Of a stretch of 31,528 nucleotides of DNA, positions 8,201 through 15,016 are shown one piece after another. The DNA lies in the IMG/VR virus record IMGVR_UViG_3300022690_002240, positions 1 to 31,528 of that record. One strand, given 5' to 3'. Positions within the stretch are counted from its first letter, which is position 1. Every line of letters begins with the position of its first letter. A model generated the notes under the pieces. The model did no database searches. It was given only the letters and a program-made list of their open reading frames with translations, and had not been told where the DNA came from. The stretch is from a virus. The translations under genes were made by a program, and so were the position numbers.

Positions 8201-9469
8201 TTGGTTAATCCCTTTGATGCTCCTTGGGCAAAAACAAACGCAACTGATGAAGTCCTTGATAAAACCACATATGGCCAAGGCACAGCATTCCCTACAGAAT
8301 GGCCACCATTAAGATTATTTTGGCGCACTGATGAGCGAAAACTATATCAAAATATTGGCACTGAATTTGCAGTTAATTTTATTGCAATAACTGGTTCTGA
8401 TCTTTTAGGCACTGGCGTTGATGGTTCTGAAACTGTATCATCTCCATTAACATTAACAACCCCGAAACAATTTACAGATCTTACAATTGATGCTGGTCAA
8501 ACTTTAGATGCTGCATTAACTCCTTTACTCATTCAATGTGTTGGCACTGTTACAATTAACGGCACTGTCTCAATGGTTGGTAAAGGTGGCCCACTATCTA
8601 CACCTTCATTATACAATGATGCAGCTGCTGGCATTAATGGAATTAATAGCGGTGGCGGTGGTGCTGGCGGCTCTAGCTCTGGCACTGGTGGTGCTGGTTC
8701 TTCTGGCTCTGGCGCTGGCGGTGGTGGTGGCGGCAATGCTGGCCCAACACCTGCTGGCTCGTCTGGGATCTCTGGCACACCAGCACCAAATTTTCCATCA
8801 TCACCATTTCATCCAATAAATAATAATTCTGGCATAAGATCTCTTACACCTTCAACTTTTGACAAAGCTAATGCTTGGAATTTATCAAGAATTGAAGGTT
8901 ATGGTGCTGGCGGTTCTGATGGAAACCCTGGCGCTGCTGGTGGTGCTGGTGGCGCTGGCATTATTGGTGGCCCTCCTGGCCCTACATCTGGCACTGGTGG
9001 GACTCCTGGCGGCGGCGGTTCTGGTGGTGCTGGTGCTGCTGGCGCTGTTGGTTCTGGCATGATAATAATCGCAGCTAAAGATATTATAATTTCACCAACT
9101 GGAATTGTTACATCTGATGGTGGCACTCCTGTTAGTAGTGGTACTCCTGGCACTGATGGTTCTGGTGGGGGCGCCGGTAGTGGTAGAAGTGGCGGTGGCG
9201 GTGGCGGTGGCGGTGGCGGTGGCGGTGCTGGTGGTGGCGGTGGTGCTGGTGGAATTGTTTTGTTATACTTTGCAGATTCAATAACAAATAACGGATCTGT
9301 TACTGCTTTTGGTGGCGCTGGTGGATCTGGCGGATCTGGCGGTTCTGGTGCTACAGCTGGCCCTGCTGGCCCTCTTGGCGGTGGCCCTGGTGGAACTGGC
9401 GGCACTGGTGGAGCTGGTATTACTGGCGGCACTGGTGGTGATGGTGTTGTAAAAATACTACAAATTTAG
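8201..9469 (+). CDS. Glycine-rich tail fibre / adhesin
   Basis: This 422-residue protein begins at a TTG immediately after the previous stop. Residues 1-125 form a head domain with a GVDGSETVSSPLTLT motif and beta strands that resemble the beginning of glycine-rich phage fibre proteins. From about residue 140 onward it is dominated by Gly with Ser, Thr, Ala and Pro, in runs such as GGGGAGGSSSGTGG and GGPPGPTSG, interrupted by three or four hydrophobic beta segments (for example MIIIAAKDIIISPTGIV and GIVLLYFADSITNNG). Such polyglycine sandwiches form host-binding adhesin tips in some phages. G+C content rises sharply here through GGT/GGC codons. Location would be the tail tip. Confidence 0.72.
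   Translation: MVNPFDAPWAKTNATDEVLDKTTYGQGTAFPTEWPPLRLFWRTDERKLYQNIGTEFAVNFIAITGSDLLGTGVDGSETVSSPLTLTTPKQFTDLTIDAGQTLDAALTPLLIQCVGTVTINGTVSMVGKGGPLSTPSLYNDAAAGINGINSGGGGAGGSSSGTGGAGSSGSGAGGGGGGNAGPTPAGSSGISGTPAPNFPSSPFHPINNNSGIRSLTPSTFDKANAWNLSRIEGYGAGGSDGNPGAAGGAGGAGIIGGPPGPTSGTGGTPGGGGSGGAGAAGAVGSGMIIIAAKDIIISPTGIVTSDGGTPVSSGTPGTDGSGGGAGSGRSGGGGGGGGGGGGAGGGGGAGGIVLLYFADSITNNGSVTAFGGAGGSGGSGGSGATAGPAGPLGGGPGGTGGTGGAGITGGTGGDGVVKILQI
9191..9226 (+). repeat. (GGCGGT)6 tandem repeat inside the glycine-rich fibre gene
   Basis: Six exact copies of the hexamer GGCGGT run through 9191-9226 and encode twelve glycines. Similar imperfect GGT/GGC runs occur through 8646-9440. Such tracts are prone to replication slippage and to G-rich secondary structure. 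Confidence 0.85.
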
Positions 9470-9504
9470 ATACTTTTATTTAATAATTTATTTGAGCAAG
9501 TATC
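9469..9504 (+). promoter_or_regulatory. Intergenic hairpin with TATA-like loop before the oxygenase genes
   Basis: Seven-base arms GATACTT (9469-9475) and AAGTATC (9498-9504) are perfect inverted repeats flanking an AT-rich loop that contains TTTATTTAATAATTTA. The AT-rich centre is about 25 bases before the TTG start at 9506, so it may be the oxygenase-operon promoter, a terminator for the fibre gene, or both. The repeat is direct; function is inferred. Confidence 0.4.
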
Positions 9505-9505
9505 A

Positions 9506-10171
9506 TTGAAAATTCAATATTTTAGTTCACCAATCCCACACATTATAATTCAAAATTGTTTCAATAAAAAAATCAATAAAAAAATTATCAAAGAATCAAT
9601 AAAACTAAAGACCAAATTTGTTGATGCAAGTATTGGACATAACACAATTGATAAAACCATGCGAAGCAACAAGGTTTGTTATTACCATGATATTTATCCA
9701 AATCAACCACCAACAATAAGACAATCATCACCTCTACTTTCATCACTAAATTCATTATTTGCCAATGGTGATTTTAGACACTTACTATCATCATCACCAT
9801 CACCCCTATCTGAATTTGTTATGACTAATCGTGATGAGATTCAAGTTTCAAGGTATGGTGATAATTCACAAAAATATGATTGGCATATTGACAGATTTGA
9901 AAACATACAAAGACACATCACAATGATTTACTATTTCAATAAAGAGCCTAAAAAATACAAAGGCGGTGAATTACTCCTATCATCAAATCCATTATACAAA
10001 CATAACCTAGTTGGCACAAATCCAAAAATAAAAGAAATCACACCAGAAAATAATATGCTTGTTGTATTCCCATCAAACGTTGCTCACTGTGTAAAATCAA
10101 CAACATCACCCAAAGCATTTGAAGATGGCAGATTTTCAGCTAATATATGGCTCGGATTTAACAGACAATGA
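9506..10171 (+). CDS. Fe(II)/2-oxoglutarate-dependent oxygenase (prolyl-hydroxylase-like, PKHD type)
   Basis: This 221-residue protein matches the usual length of PKHD-type hydroxylases. The iron-binding triad is visible: H127 and D129 in YDWHIDR, and H194 in VFPSNVAHCVKSTT; R209 in DGRFSANIWLGF is the expected 2-oxoglutarate-binding arginine. The GGEL turn at 153-156 and RYGD at 116-119 are also typical. The enzyme would couple oxidation of 2-oxoglutarate to hydroxylation of a protein side chain or small molecule. It lies directly after the glycine-rich fibre and overlaps the next oxygenase gene by four bases (ATGA), so the two are coupled. The substrate is unknown. Confidence 0.85.
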   Translation: MKIQYFSSPIPHIIIQNCFNKKINKKIIKESIKLKTKFVDASIGHNTIDKTMRSNKVCYYHDIYPNQPPTIRQSSPLLSSLNSLFANGDFRHLLSSSPSPLSEFVMTNRDEIQVSRYGDNSQKYDWHIDRFENIQRHITMIYYFNKEPKKYKGGELLLSSNPLYKHNLVGTNPKIKEITPENNMLVVFPSNVAHCVKSTTSPKAFEDGRFSANIWLGFNRQ

Positions 10172-10710
10172 ACAACGCAGAAGAATTTGAAAAAAAAGGA
10201 TTCATCATAATTAAAAATCTGATTAACCTAACTTCATTAGATCACCATTTTTTAAATATTCAAAACAAAGGAAAATTAGACAAAGACGTACCAAACAGCA
10301 AAGCATTTTATGATGATATAAAAATTAACAGACTGCAAAAATCACTAATCCCATATTTAGAAAAGTTATTGAATCTAAAATTATTCAAAACTTACAATTA
10401 CTCTAGAATTTACTATAAAGATTCTATTCTAAAGATGCATCAAGACAGACCAGCTTGTGAAATATCTTTAACAATCAACATAACTAATGATTCTAAACCT
10501 TGGCCCATCTACATCACAGACTATGACGATAAACCACACAAGGCAATTCTAAACCCAGGCGATGCTTTACTTTATCATGGTATTGATTTGTGGCATTGGA
10601 GATCAAAATTCAAAGGAAAATATTGCATTCAATCATTCCTTCATTATGTTGATAAAGATGGCCCATACAAAGCATACAAAAACGACCAACTAATGAAAAA
10701 CTCTAAATGA
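10168..10710 (+). CDS. Second Fe(II)/2-oxoglutarate oxygenase-like protein
   Basis: This 180-residue protein overlaps the first oxygenase gene. It has an HxD motif (H91, D93 in KMHQDRPACE), a LNPGDALLYHG turn at 128-138 and a distal HWR at 143-145, all in the order expected for a double-stranded beta-helix dioxygenase. The segment KPWPIYI at 110-116 fits a core strand. The 2-oxoglutarate anchor is probably R145 or a nearby basic residue, less certain than in its neighbour. Related proteins occur in marine viruses and bacteria with poorly known substrates. The two enzymes may act in sequence on the same target or form a complex. Confidence 0.72.
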   Translation: MNNAEEFEKKGFIIIKNLINLTSLDHHFLNIQNKGKLDKDVPNSKAFYDDIKINRLQKSLIPYLEKLLNLKLFKTYNYSRIYYKDSILKMHQDRPACEISLTINITNDSKPWPIYITDYDDKPHKAILNPGDALLYHGIDLWHWRSKFKGKYCIQSFLHYVDKDGPYKAYKNDQLMKNSK

Positions 10711-11036
10711 TATTATCTTCTTTGATTAATATGCATCAAGACATTACAAAAATTGAATCTAAAAAATACCTAAAATTAATTCAATTATCAATTATTAATG
10801 GCCAACAACATGAAAAACAACTACAAAACGATAAAGATTATCTAGATTCCCTCAATTTAACACAGTTTGATAATCTAGACAAAAAATCAATCATTGATTC
10901 ATTAACTATTAATGAATTACAAACATTCAAAAAGATTTTACTTGATTTTTACCTACTATCATCAATTAAAGCCATATCATTTCAAACTGATTACAAATAT
11001 TGTGATAAATTAATTCAACAATCTAAGAAAAAATGA
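10707..11036 (+). CDS. Unknown helical protein coupled to the oxygenases
   Basis: This 109-residue protein starts with an ATG overlapping the stop of the second oxygenase gene (ATGA). It is rich in Ile, Leu, Lys, Asp and Gln and predicted mostly helical, with no membrane segment, metal-binding motif or recognised domain. Its coupling suggests a partner or small accessory factor of the oxygenases. It closes this transcription unit; a T-rich stretch (CTTTTTAATC) follows at 11042-11051. Confidence 0.6.
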   Translation: MILSSLINMHQDITKIESKKYLKLIQLSIINGQQHEKQLQNDKDYLDSLNLTQFDNLDKKSIIDSLTINELQTFKKILLDFYLLSSIKAISFQTDYKYCDKLIQQSKKK

Positions 11037-11072
11037 AAAATCTTTTTAATCTAATAATTCATCCAATGTATT

Positions 11073-11158
11073 GTGGCAATAATTAAAAGCGTCTTGACAT
11101 TGAATTGTTTCATCTTTCTAGCTTGATACCCCCCTGCAATAGTGTTCTTTATTGCCAC
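11073..11158. repeat. Long-range inverted repeat in the 11.0-11.2 kb intergenic region
   Basis: GTGGCAATAA at 11073-11082 and TTATTGCCAC at 11149-11158 are perfect 10-base inverted repeats 66 bases apart, inside a 181-base stretch without a convincing gene. They could form the base of a stem-loop RNA on either strand or be paired protein-binding sites. A run of six C residues at 11129-11134 lies in the loop. Confidence 0.6.
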
Positions 11159-11171
11159 GCCTATTGATTAC

Positions 11172-11217
11172 ATTATATTACTAAAAGAATATAAGACCGA
11201 AGTAATATAATACAGAT
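11172..11217 (+). promoter_or_regulatory. Shared promoter module, copy B, overlapped by a symmetrical operator-like repeat
   Basis: AATATAAGA (11188-11196), six bases (CCGAAG), then TAATATAATACA (11203-11214) repeat the module found at 2889-2915 and 15942-15968. The TATA-like box is about 25 bases before the ATG at 11218, so the message is probably almost leaderless. A perfect 11-base inverted repeat, ATTATATTACT (11172-11182) and AGTAATATAAT (11201-11211), straddles the TATA box and could be a repressor site or a second, minus-strand promoter. Confidence 0.6.
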
Positions 11218-11358
11218 ATGAAAACAACAATTACAAAAGAATTCTTTGGTGAAGAGGCTGACTTTTTTATTAATGCCAAAACATCTAAAATATCACAAAT
11301 CAAAAAATTAGATAGAGAAAGATCAGCAATTGCAATAACATTTGAGGTTGAGAACTAA
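11218..11358 (+). CDS. Microprotein, first gene of an overlapping small-gene operon
   Basis: This 46-residue protein (begins MKTTITKEFFGEEADFF) has no recognised domain. It is the first gene after the shared promoter module and its stop overlaps the next start (TAATG). The overlapping chain of five genes through 12071 supports it being real. The composition is mixed-charge with an alternating beta-like C-terminal strand ending in TFEVEN. Confidence 0.65.
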   Translation: MKTTITKEFFGEEADFFINAKTSKISQIKKLDRERSAIAITFEVEN

Positions 11359-11456
11359 TGGGTAATTTGCCGTATGGTAAACACTGTTACAACTGCCATA
11401 ACTTAGGTCAGCATTGTTTTTGTGATTCTCCTAGAGCAAAGGAGGTTGAGAACTGA
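11358..11456 (+). CDS. Cys-rich microprotein (probable zinc knuckle)
   Basis: This 32-residue protein carries four cysteines and two histidines in CYNCHNLGQHCFC (CxxC, then CxC), enough to bind one zinc ion. Start ATG 11358 overlaps the previous stop and its own stop overlaps the next start (TGATG). Its C-terminal codons (AKEVEN) repeat the end of the preceding gene, where the DNA GAGGTTGAGAAC occurs in both, hinting at a small duplication or a conserved coupling or ribosome-loading site. Confidence 0.65.
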   Translation: MGNLPYGKHCYNCHNLGQHCFCDSPRAKEVEN

Positions 11457-11575
11457 TGTGTACTTGTAAATATTGTAACGAAAACCCACACTGTAATTGT
11501 CGTTGTCACACCTTGACAATGGAAGATATACAAGAAGCTCACATTACAGGTTGTGACCCAGAGGTATACGACTAA
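11456..11575 (+). CDS. Cys-rich microprotein (zinc-binding)
   Basis: This 39-residue protein begins MCTCKYCNENPHCNCRCH, with six cysteines and two histidines in the first 18 residues, followed by a short acidic helix. It overlaps its neighbours on both sides (TGATG and TAATG). The dense Cys/His pattern resembles the preceding microprotein, so the two may be paralogues or partners. Function unknown; a metal-dependent nucleic-acid or protein contact is the obvious possibility. Confidence 0.65.
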   Translation: MCTCKYCNENPHCNCRCHTLTMEDIQEAHITGCDPEVYD

Positions 11576-11682
11576 TGACAAAAAAAGCATTTCACGGAGT
11601 CCTTCAAAATCTTCAAGAAAAACTAGATGCAATCCACGAAGACACTCAAGGATTAATCAGAAAGGATCTGTTATTACAATGA
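11575..11682 (+). CDS. Helical microprotein
   Basis: This 35-residue protein (MTKKAFHGVLQNLQEKLDAI at the start) is predicted to be a single amphipathic helix with heptad-like leucines, so it may dimerise. It overlaps the previous stop by one base and the next start by four (ATGA at 11679-11682). No homologue is recognised. Confidence 0.6.
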   Translation: MTKKAFHGVLQNLQEKLDAIHEDTQGLIRKDLLLQ

Positions 11683-12071
11683 GTATGAAATGCCGTTGTG
11701 GTTCAGATGATAAATTAATATTAAAATCTGGTGCAATAGTTAGAAAAAATGATAATCAACCACATGTTTGTTTAGGACAGGATAAACCAACAGATTTTTC
11801 AAACGATGATTATTTGAAGAACAAGCAAAAAGAGATTCAAGAAAAACCAACAACAAAATCAAAGCCTGCAGGAACTAAAGCAGTAATTGATCTTAATCTT
11901 CCTATCAGTCTTCAAAACTTTGTAACAGTAGAACATGCCAAAATAAAATCAATTGAAAACATCTTGACTGATTTAGATGTAACCCTTGCAAAGAATCCTC
12001 AAAAACTAGGAATGTATATCAAAATAATAGCAGACAATTATGAACACTATGAACAAAGGCTAAAGAAATAA
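11679..12071 (+). CDS. Small protein with N-terminal CxC metal site
   Basis: The start is taken as ATG 11679, which overlaps the preceding stop (ATGA), giving 130 residues. An in-frame upstream start at 11553 exists but would overlap two established microprotein genes. The N-terminus (MKCRCGSDDKLILKSGAIVR, later HVC) looks like a half zinc ribbon; a Lys/Thr/Pro-rich linker (about 55-70) leads to a helical C-terminal domain. It ends four bases before the methyltransferase gene, so it may be co-expressed with it. Role unknown. Confidence 0.68.
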   Translation: MSMKCRCGSDDKLILKSGAIVRKNDNQPHVCLGQDKPTDFSNDDYLKNKQKEIQEKPTTKSKPAGTKAVIDLNLPISLQNFVTVEHAKIKSIENILTDLDVTLAKNPQKLGMYIKIIADNYEHYEQRLKK

Positions 12072-12075
12072 AATC

Positions 12076-12636
12076 ATGCATGGAATAACCCAAAGCAATC
12101 CTTCACAAAATTGGTGGCGCACTCCTAAAGGTGACAAACTACTTGGTCGTGGCCCACATACACTTAATAATTTAATTGATACATTTGATTTAATCCTTGA
12201 TCCCTGCTGCAGTGGCATCAATGACTGTCTAATCCCAATAAAAAAAGGTGGTAAATTCTTCACCAAAGAAGATAATGGATTAATTAAAAATTGGAAACAC
12301 AACACGATTTTCAATCCACCATTCTCAAAGACAGTCATTGATCCAAAAACTAACAAACCAAAAACAAGAATAAATCAAGAAGGCATAGTTGAAACAGTTT
12401 ACAAATCAGCAATTGGTGATTGGATAATCAAAGCTGTTTCACAAGTTCAAGCACACGGCATCACAGTTATTGGCATTCTTCCAGTTTACACTTCGCAAAC
12501 TTGGTTTCATCAATATATTCACAATATTGTACCAGTAAATTTTATTCATGGTCGTGTTAAATTCACATCACCAGAAGGAAAAACAGGTTCACCAAACTTT
12601 GACACAATGCTTGCTTTTTGGATGCCAAAGAAATGA
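12076..12636 (+). CDS. Phage-type DNA N6-adenine methyltransferase (Dam-like)
   Basis: This 186-residue protein matches the compact viral N6-adenine methyltransferase family. Visible signatures are WWRTPKGD at 13-20, the S-adenosylmethionine-side motif LDPCCSG at 41-47, the catalytic NPPF at 80-83, GILPVYTSQTWF in the later strand and HGRVKFTSPEGK with SPNFDTMLAFW near the end. It would transfer a methyl group to adenine in a short DNA target, probably to protect viral DNA from host restriction or to mark replication. No restriction enzyme with obvious pairing is next to it, although an HNH-like gene lies 1.2 kb downstream. Confidence 0.88.
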   Translation: MHGITQSNPSQNWWRTPKGDKLLGRGPHTLNNLIDTFDLILDPCCSGINDCLIPIKKGGKFFTKEDNGLIKNWKHNTIFNPPFSKTVIDPKTNKPKTRINQEGIVETVYKSAIGDWIIKAVSQVQAHGITVIGILPVYTSQTWFHQYIHNIVPVNFIHGRVKFTSPEGKTGSPNFDTMLAFWMPKK

Positions 12637-12694
12637 TGTTCATTATCCAACATAAGGATTATATGCTTATTAGAATATATTACAAGGTATCAAT

Positions 12695-12886
12695 ATGAGC
12701 TCAAAAGAATCAGTAATAGTTAACCCTATCATTTGTACAAGATGCAGCAAAAAACAATGGCCACAAATTGATAAAAAAACTGGTGCTATAATTTACACCA
12801 AAGCCTGCATTCATTGCAAAAGTCCATACTATCGAAAACCAATACAAAGATTCACAACAAGTAAAGCCAGCAAAAAAAGATCATAA
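12695..12886 (+). CDS. Zinc-ribbon microprotein
   Basis: This 63-residue basic protein has CTRC near residue 14 and CIHC near residue 38 separated by a Trp-containing hairpin, followed by KSPYYRKPIQR. The CxxCx..W...C..CkSpyw.kp pattern is familiar in short archaeal and viral zinc-ribbon proteins that accompany DNA-binding functions. The Lys/Arg-rich C-terminus would favour nucleic acid. An AT-rich stretch (ATTATATGC at 12658-12666) lies about 30 bases upstream. Confidence 0.75.
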   Translation: MSSKESVIVNPIICTRCSKKQWPQIDKKTGAIIYTKACIHCKSPYYRKPIQRFTTSKASKKRS

Positions 12887-12942
12887 CGACTGTAACAAAT
12901 TCACGCATAACATATACATACTGATTAATCATCAATTCATTA

Positions 12943-13749
12943 TTGGCTACTGAACAACCTCAACAATTTGGAATTATGGAACTTTCAGATGAAAAAATTT
13001 GTGAAGATGAAATACAACTGTATAAAAATTCAATGAAAAATAAATCAGAAATCATAAAAACAGCTGCAGTTAAACTTGAAAAATCAAATAAACATAAAAT
13101 TTCAGAAATAGCAAATAGATTAGTTAAACTATTTCCTGATTGGAAAAAATCAACAATCTATAATGCACTTGATGGCAAATACAAACGAGAATATGAAAAA
13201 GAATTAAGCGATGATCCTCATAAAATGACATTACTTGAAGAAGTCTTTATCCATATGATTGATTCAAGTGATAACATCAAAAAGTTTGCAAAGGCCGTAA
13301 TTACAAGAGCAAACGAATCAGAAGAAATGAAAAATGAATTAGAGCTTGCATTAACTGAATCAATTCATAATATGCACAGTGATGATTTAATAAATTCACT
13401 AAAATCTGAATTGTCCAAGATTAGACAATTGACAGATCTTGTTGAATTTGTCAAAACCATAGCATTTGAAACTCAATTACTAGCAGACAAGACAGATTCA
13501 AGAACAAAAATAGATATGGGCCTGAAACTTGGTCTGAAATTAAAATTAACTCAACACCTCCCAAGAGAATTGGCAATCAAACTAAAAATTTCACCAAAAT
13601 GGTTAAGTCAAATTGATAATGATTCATCAATTCTAGACTTTATTGATAAAATCCCTTGTTGTCCAAAATGCACATTTAATTTTTCAGATTACATAAATCA
13701 ATGTAAAATTGCAGAACAAAAAGGCTTACCAACTCCTGTAATCAATTAA
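12943..13749 (+). CDS. Unknown helical protein with a C-terminal Cys cluster
   Basis: This 268-residue protein starts at TTG 12943. It is strongly helical and Lys/Glu-rich. A segment about 52-80 (SEIANRLVKLFPDWKKSTIY) resembles a helix-turn-helix, and CCPKC near residue 240 with a later Cys near 253 could bind zinc. This arrangement suggests a DNA-binding protein, possibly a replication initiator or terminase-associated factor, but I recognise no family. An AT-rich element (CATAACATATAC, 12905-12916) precedes it. Confidence 0.6.
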   Translation: MATEQPQQFGIMELSDEKICEDEIQLYKNSMKNKSEIIKTAAVKLEKSNKHKISEIANRLVKLFPDWKKSTIYNALDGKYKREYEKELSDDPHKMTLLEEVFIHMIDSSDNIKKFAKAVITRANESEEMKNELELALTESIHNMHSDDLINSLKSELSKIRQLTDLVEFVKTIAFETQLLADKTDSRTKIDMGLKLGLKLKLTQHLPRELAIKLKISPKWLSQIDNDSSILDFIDKIPCCPKCTFNFSDYINQCKIAEQKGLPTPVIN

Positions 13750-13814
13750 AATCAATAGTCATCTAAAATAAATTTAATAAAATATATTTATTCCATTATT
13801 AATTTCAATAATCA

Positions 13815-14573
13815 GTGACATCAAATCATTCAAATATGAATATATATGAGCGATCAGCTGCAATATGTTATCTTTTAGCTCGTGATGGTTATTGTTGCAA
13901 TAATTGTAATATCACAGTTAAGGAATTAATTAAACAAGCAAAATTAAAAGAAGAAACAACAGGTGAATCAAGAAAACTTCCATTGTTAATTGTGGATTGT
14001 AAAGATAACGTTGGCAGCCACCGAGTTGATATTTATGACACTCTAATAATGTCAAATTTACAATTAATTTGCTGGCCATGTAACAGAAGTAAAAATCTTC
14101 ACAAGCCAAACATCAGTCAATCAGTAGGCCCACAACCAAGCCGTGAAAAAAAAGATGCATTATCATTTGAACCAACATATCATAGAAATCTTCAAAATTT
14201 TCTATTAGATAATGAGCATGGTTGTCAAGCTGAAATTCAAATGAATGGTAGGGAATTTTCAGACGGTGCTAACCAAGTCACGACCAAAAGATATTTTGAA
14301 GATAAATTACACACCAACACCAATAAAAAAGGAAAATACCAATTATTCCCTTTCAATTGTGATTCTCAACATTGTAATGGAAATCATATTTGTTTAACAA
14401 AATCAAAGCCAATTAAATTACTGGATGCAGAACATCACAAACTCGAATCTGTTTGGTGGGTTGAATATGGTGATAAAAGAGAAACTTGGAAAAATTATAA
14501 TTTCAGGCCATTCTTAGAATTAGATGAATATGTTAAAACTCATTGTGTCTTATTGGCATATGATTTTAAATAA
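13815..14573 (+). CDS. HNH-like zinc-binding protein
   Basis: This 252-residue protein has the HNH-fold outline in its first 95 residues: RDGYCCNNC at 23-31, LLIVDCKDN at 57-65 and NLQLICWPCNRSKN at 81-94. The two Cys pairs and the N81/N90 asparagines match HNH proteins, but the expected catalytic histidine at the start of the beta hairpin (usually vDH) is replaced by Asp-Cys, so activity may be altered. The remaining 150 residues include a Cys/His patch (CDSQHCNGNHIC) and are not recognised. Start is GTG 13815; ATG 13836 is an alternative. A TATA-like AAAATATATTTATT lies about 30 bases upstream. Confidence 0.65.
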   Translation: MTSNHSNMNIYERSAAICYLLARDGYCCNNCNITVKELIKQAKLKEETTGESRKLPLLIVDCKDNVGSHRVDIYDTLIMSNLQLICWPCNRSKNLHKPNISQSVGPQPSREKKDALSFEPTYHRNLQNFLLDNEHGCQAEIQMNGREFSDGANQVTTKRYFEDKLHTNTNKKGKYQLFPFNCDSQHCNGNHICLTKSKPIKLLDAEHHKLESVWWVEYGDKRETWKNYNFRPFLELDEYVKTHCVLLAYDFK

Positions 14574-14583
14574 AATAAAAAAA

Positions 14584-14615
14584 GATCTAGATGAAGTCAT
14601 CTAGATGTGTGTGTG
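14584..14615 (+). repeat. 32-base direct repeat, copy 1 (palindrome plus GT tract)
   Basis: The palindrome ATCTAGATGA-AG-TCATCTAGAT (14585-14606) has perfect 10-base arms and is followed by GTGTGTGTG. Copy 2 is identical over 32 bases. Confidence 0.9.
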
Positions 14616-14779
14616 TGCAAATCGACACACCCTATCATTTCCACTGAAAGCTGTTAACTAATAAAAAATATTGGGCCGATTTCCCTTTGATCGATTTATT
14701 AACATTATATCATTTTACATGACCAATTTTCATTGCATCTGCTTTCAGTCCACGATCGATTAATCTAAATATTTTCAAT

Positions 14780-14811
14780 GATCTAGATGAAGTCATCTAG
14801 ATGTGTGTGTG
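14780..14811 (+). repeat. 32-base direct repeat, copy 2
   Basis: This is identical to 14584-14615, with the palindrome at 14781-14802. Partial copies follow (TAGATGTGTGTGAG from 14820 and GATCTAGATGAA at 14851-14862), so the unit has been reused at least four times. Confidence 0.9.
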
Positions 14812-15016
14812 AATAACACTAGATGTGTGTGAGTGTGATTATTAAGAAATGATCTAGATGAAACAAAACACCGAAAAACTTGACAACATAACCTTATTTC
14901 CTTCTAAACAAATACAACATAAGTGATGAAAATTAGGCACAAACGATTCAACCAACATCAAGCACCAATCACCACCTAAGAAAAAAAAGAAACAAGTTAA
15001 AATATCAAAAAAAATC

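Larger units (their letters stand above)
14574..15016. other. Repeat-rich non-coding region; candidate replication origin or control region
   Basis: These 443 bases hold no convincing gene. They contain two exact 32-base direct repeats (each a 22-base palindrome plus a GT run), extra partial copies at 14818-14834 and 14850-14862, an inverted pair ACTGAAAGC (14643-14651) and GCTTTCAGT (14741-14749), nested GTTAA and TTTATTAAC arms (14653-14657 and 14695-14703), and two GATCGATT boxes (14689-14696, 14754-14761). The 160 bases between the direct repeats are thus symmetrical around an AT-rich centre, as in origins or structured RNAs. Function is inferred. Confidence 0.5.

Noticed and set aside
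8899-9432. Long minus-strand frame with a proline-rich product opposite the glycine-rich fibre
   Set aside because: It is the complement of GGT/GGC glycine codons, which read as Pro/Ala on the other strand; it has no independent promoter or start context.
11051-11158. Minus-strand 35-residue frame in the structured intergenic region
   Set aside because: Not listed as a gene because the frame is short, starts in a repeat arm and ends unlike a compact domain; kept as part of a finding.
11553-11678. Upstream extension of the gene ending at 12071
   Set aside because: It would overlap two microprotein genes that have better starts; ATG 11679 overlaps the preceding stop in the same manner as the other genes of the chain.
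14710-14778. Minus-strand 22-residue frame (TTG start) in the repeat-rich block
   Set aside because: It is short, lies between inverted repeats and has no clear promoter; the composition looks natural but could be chance.
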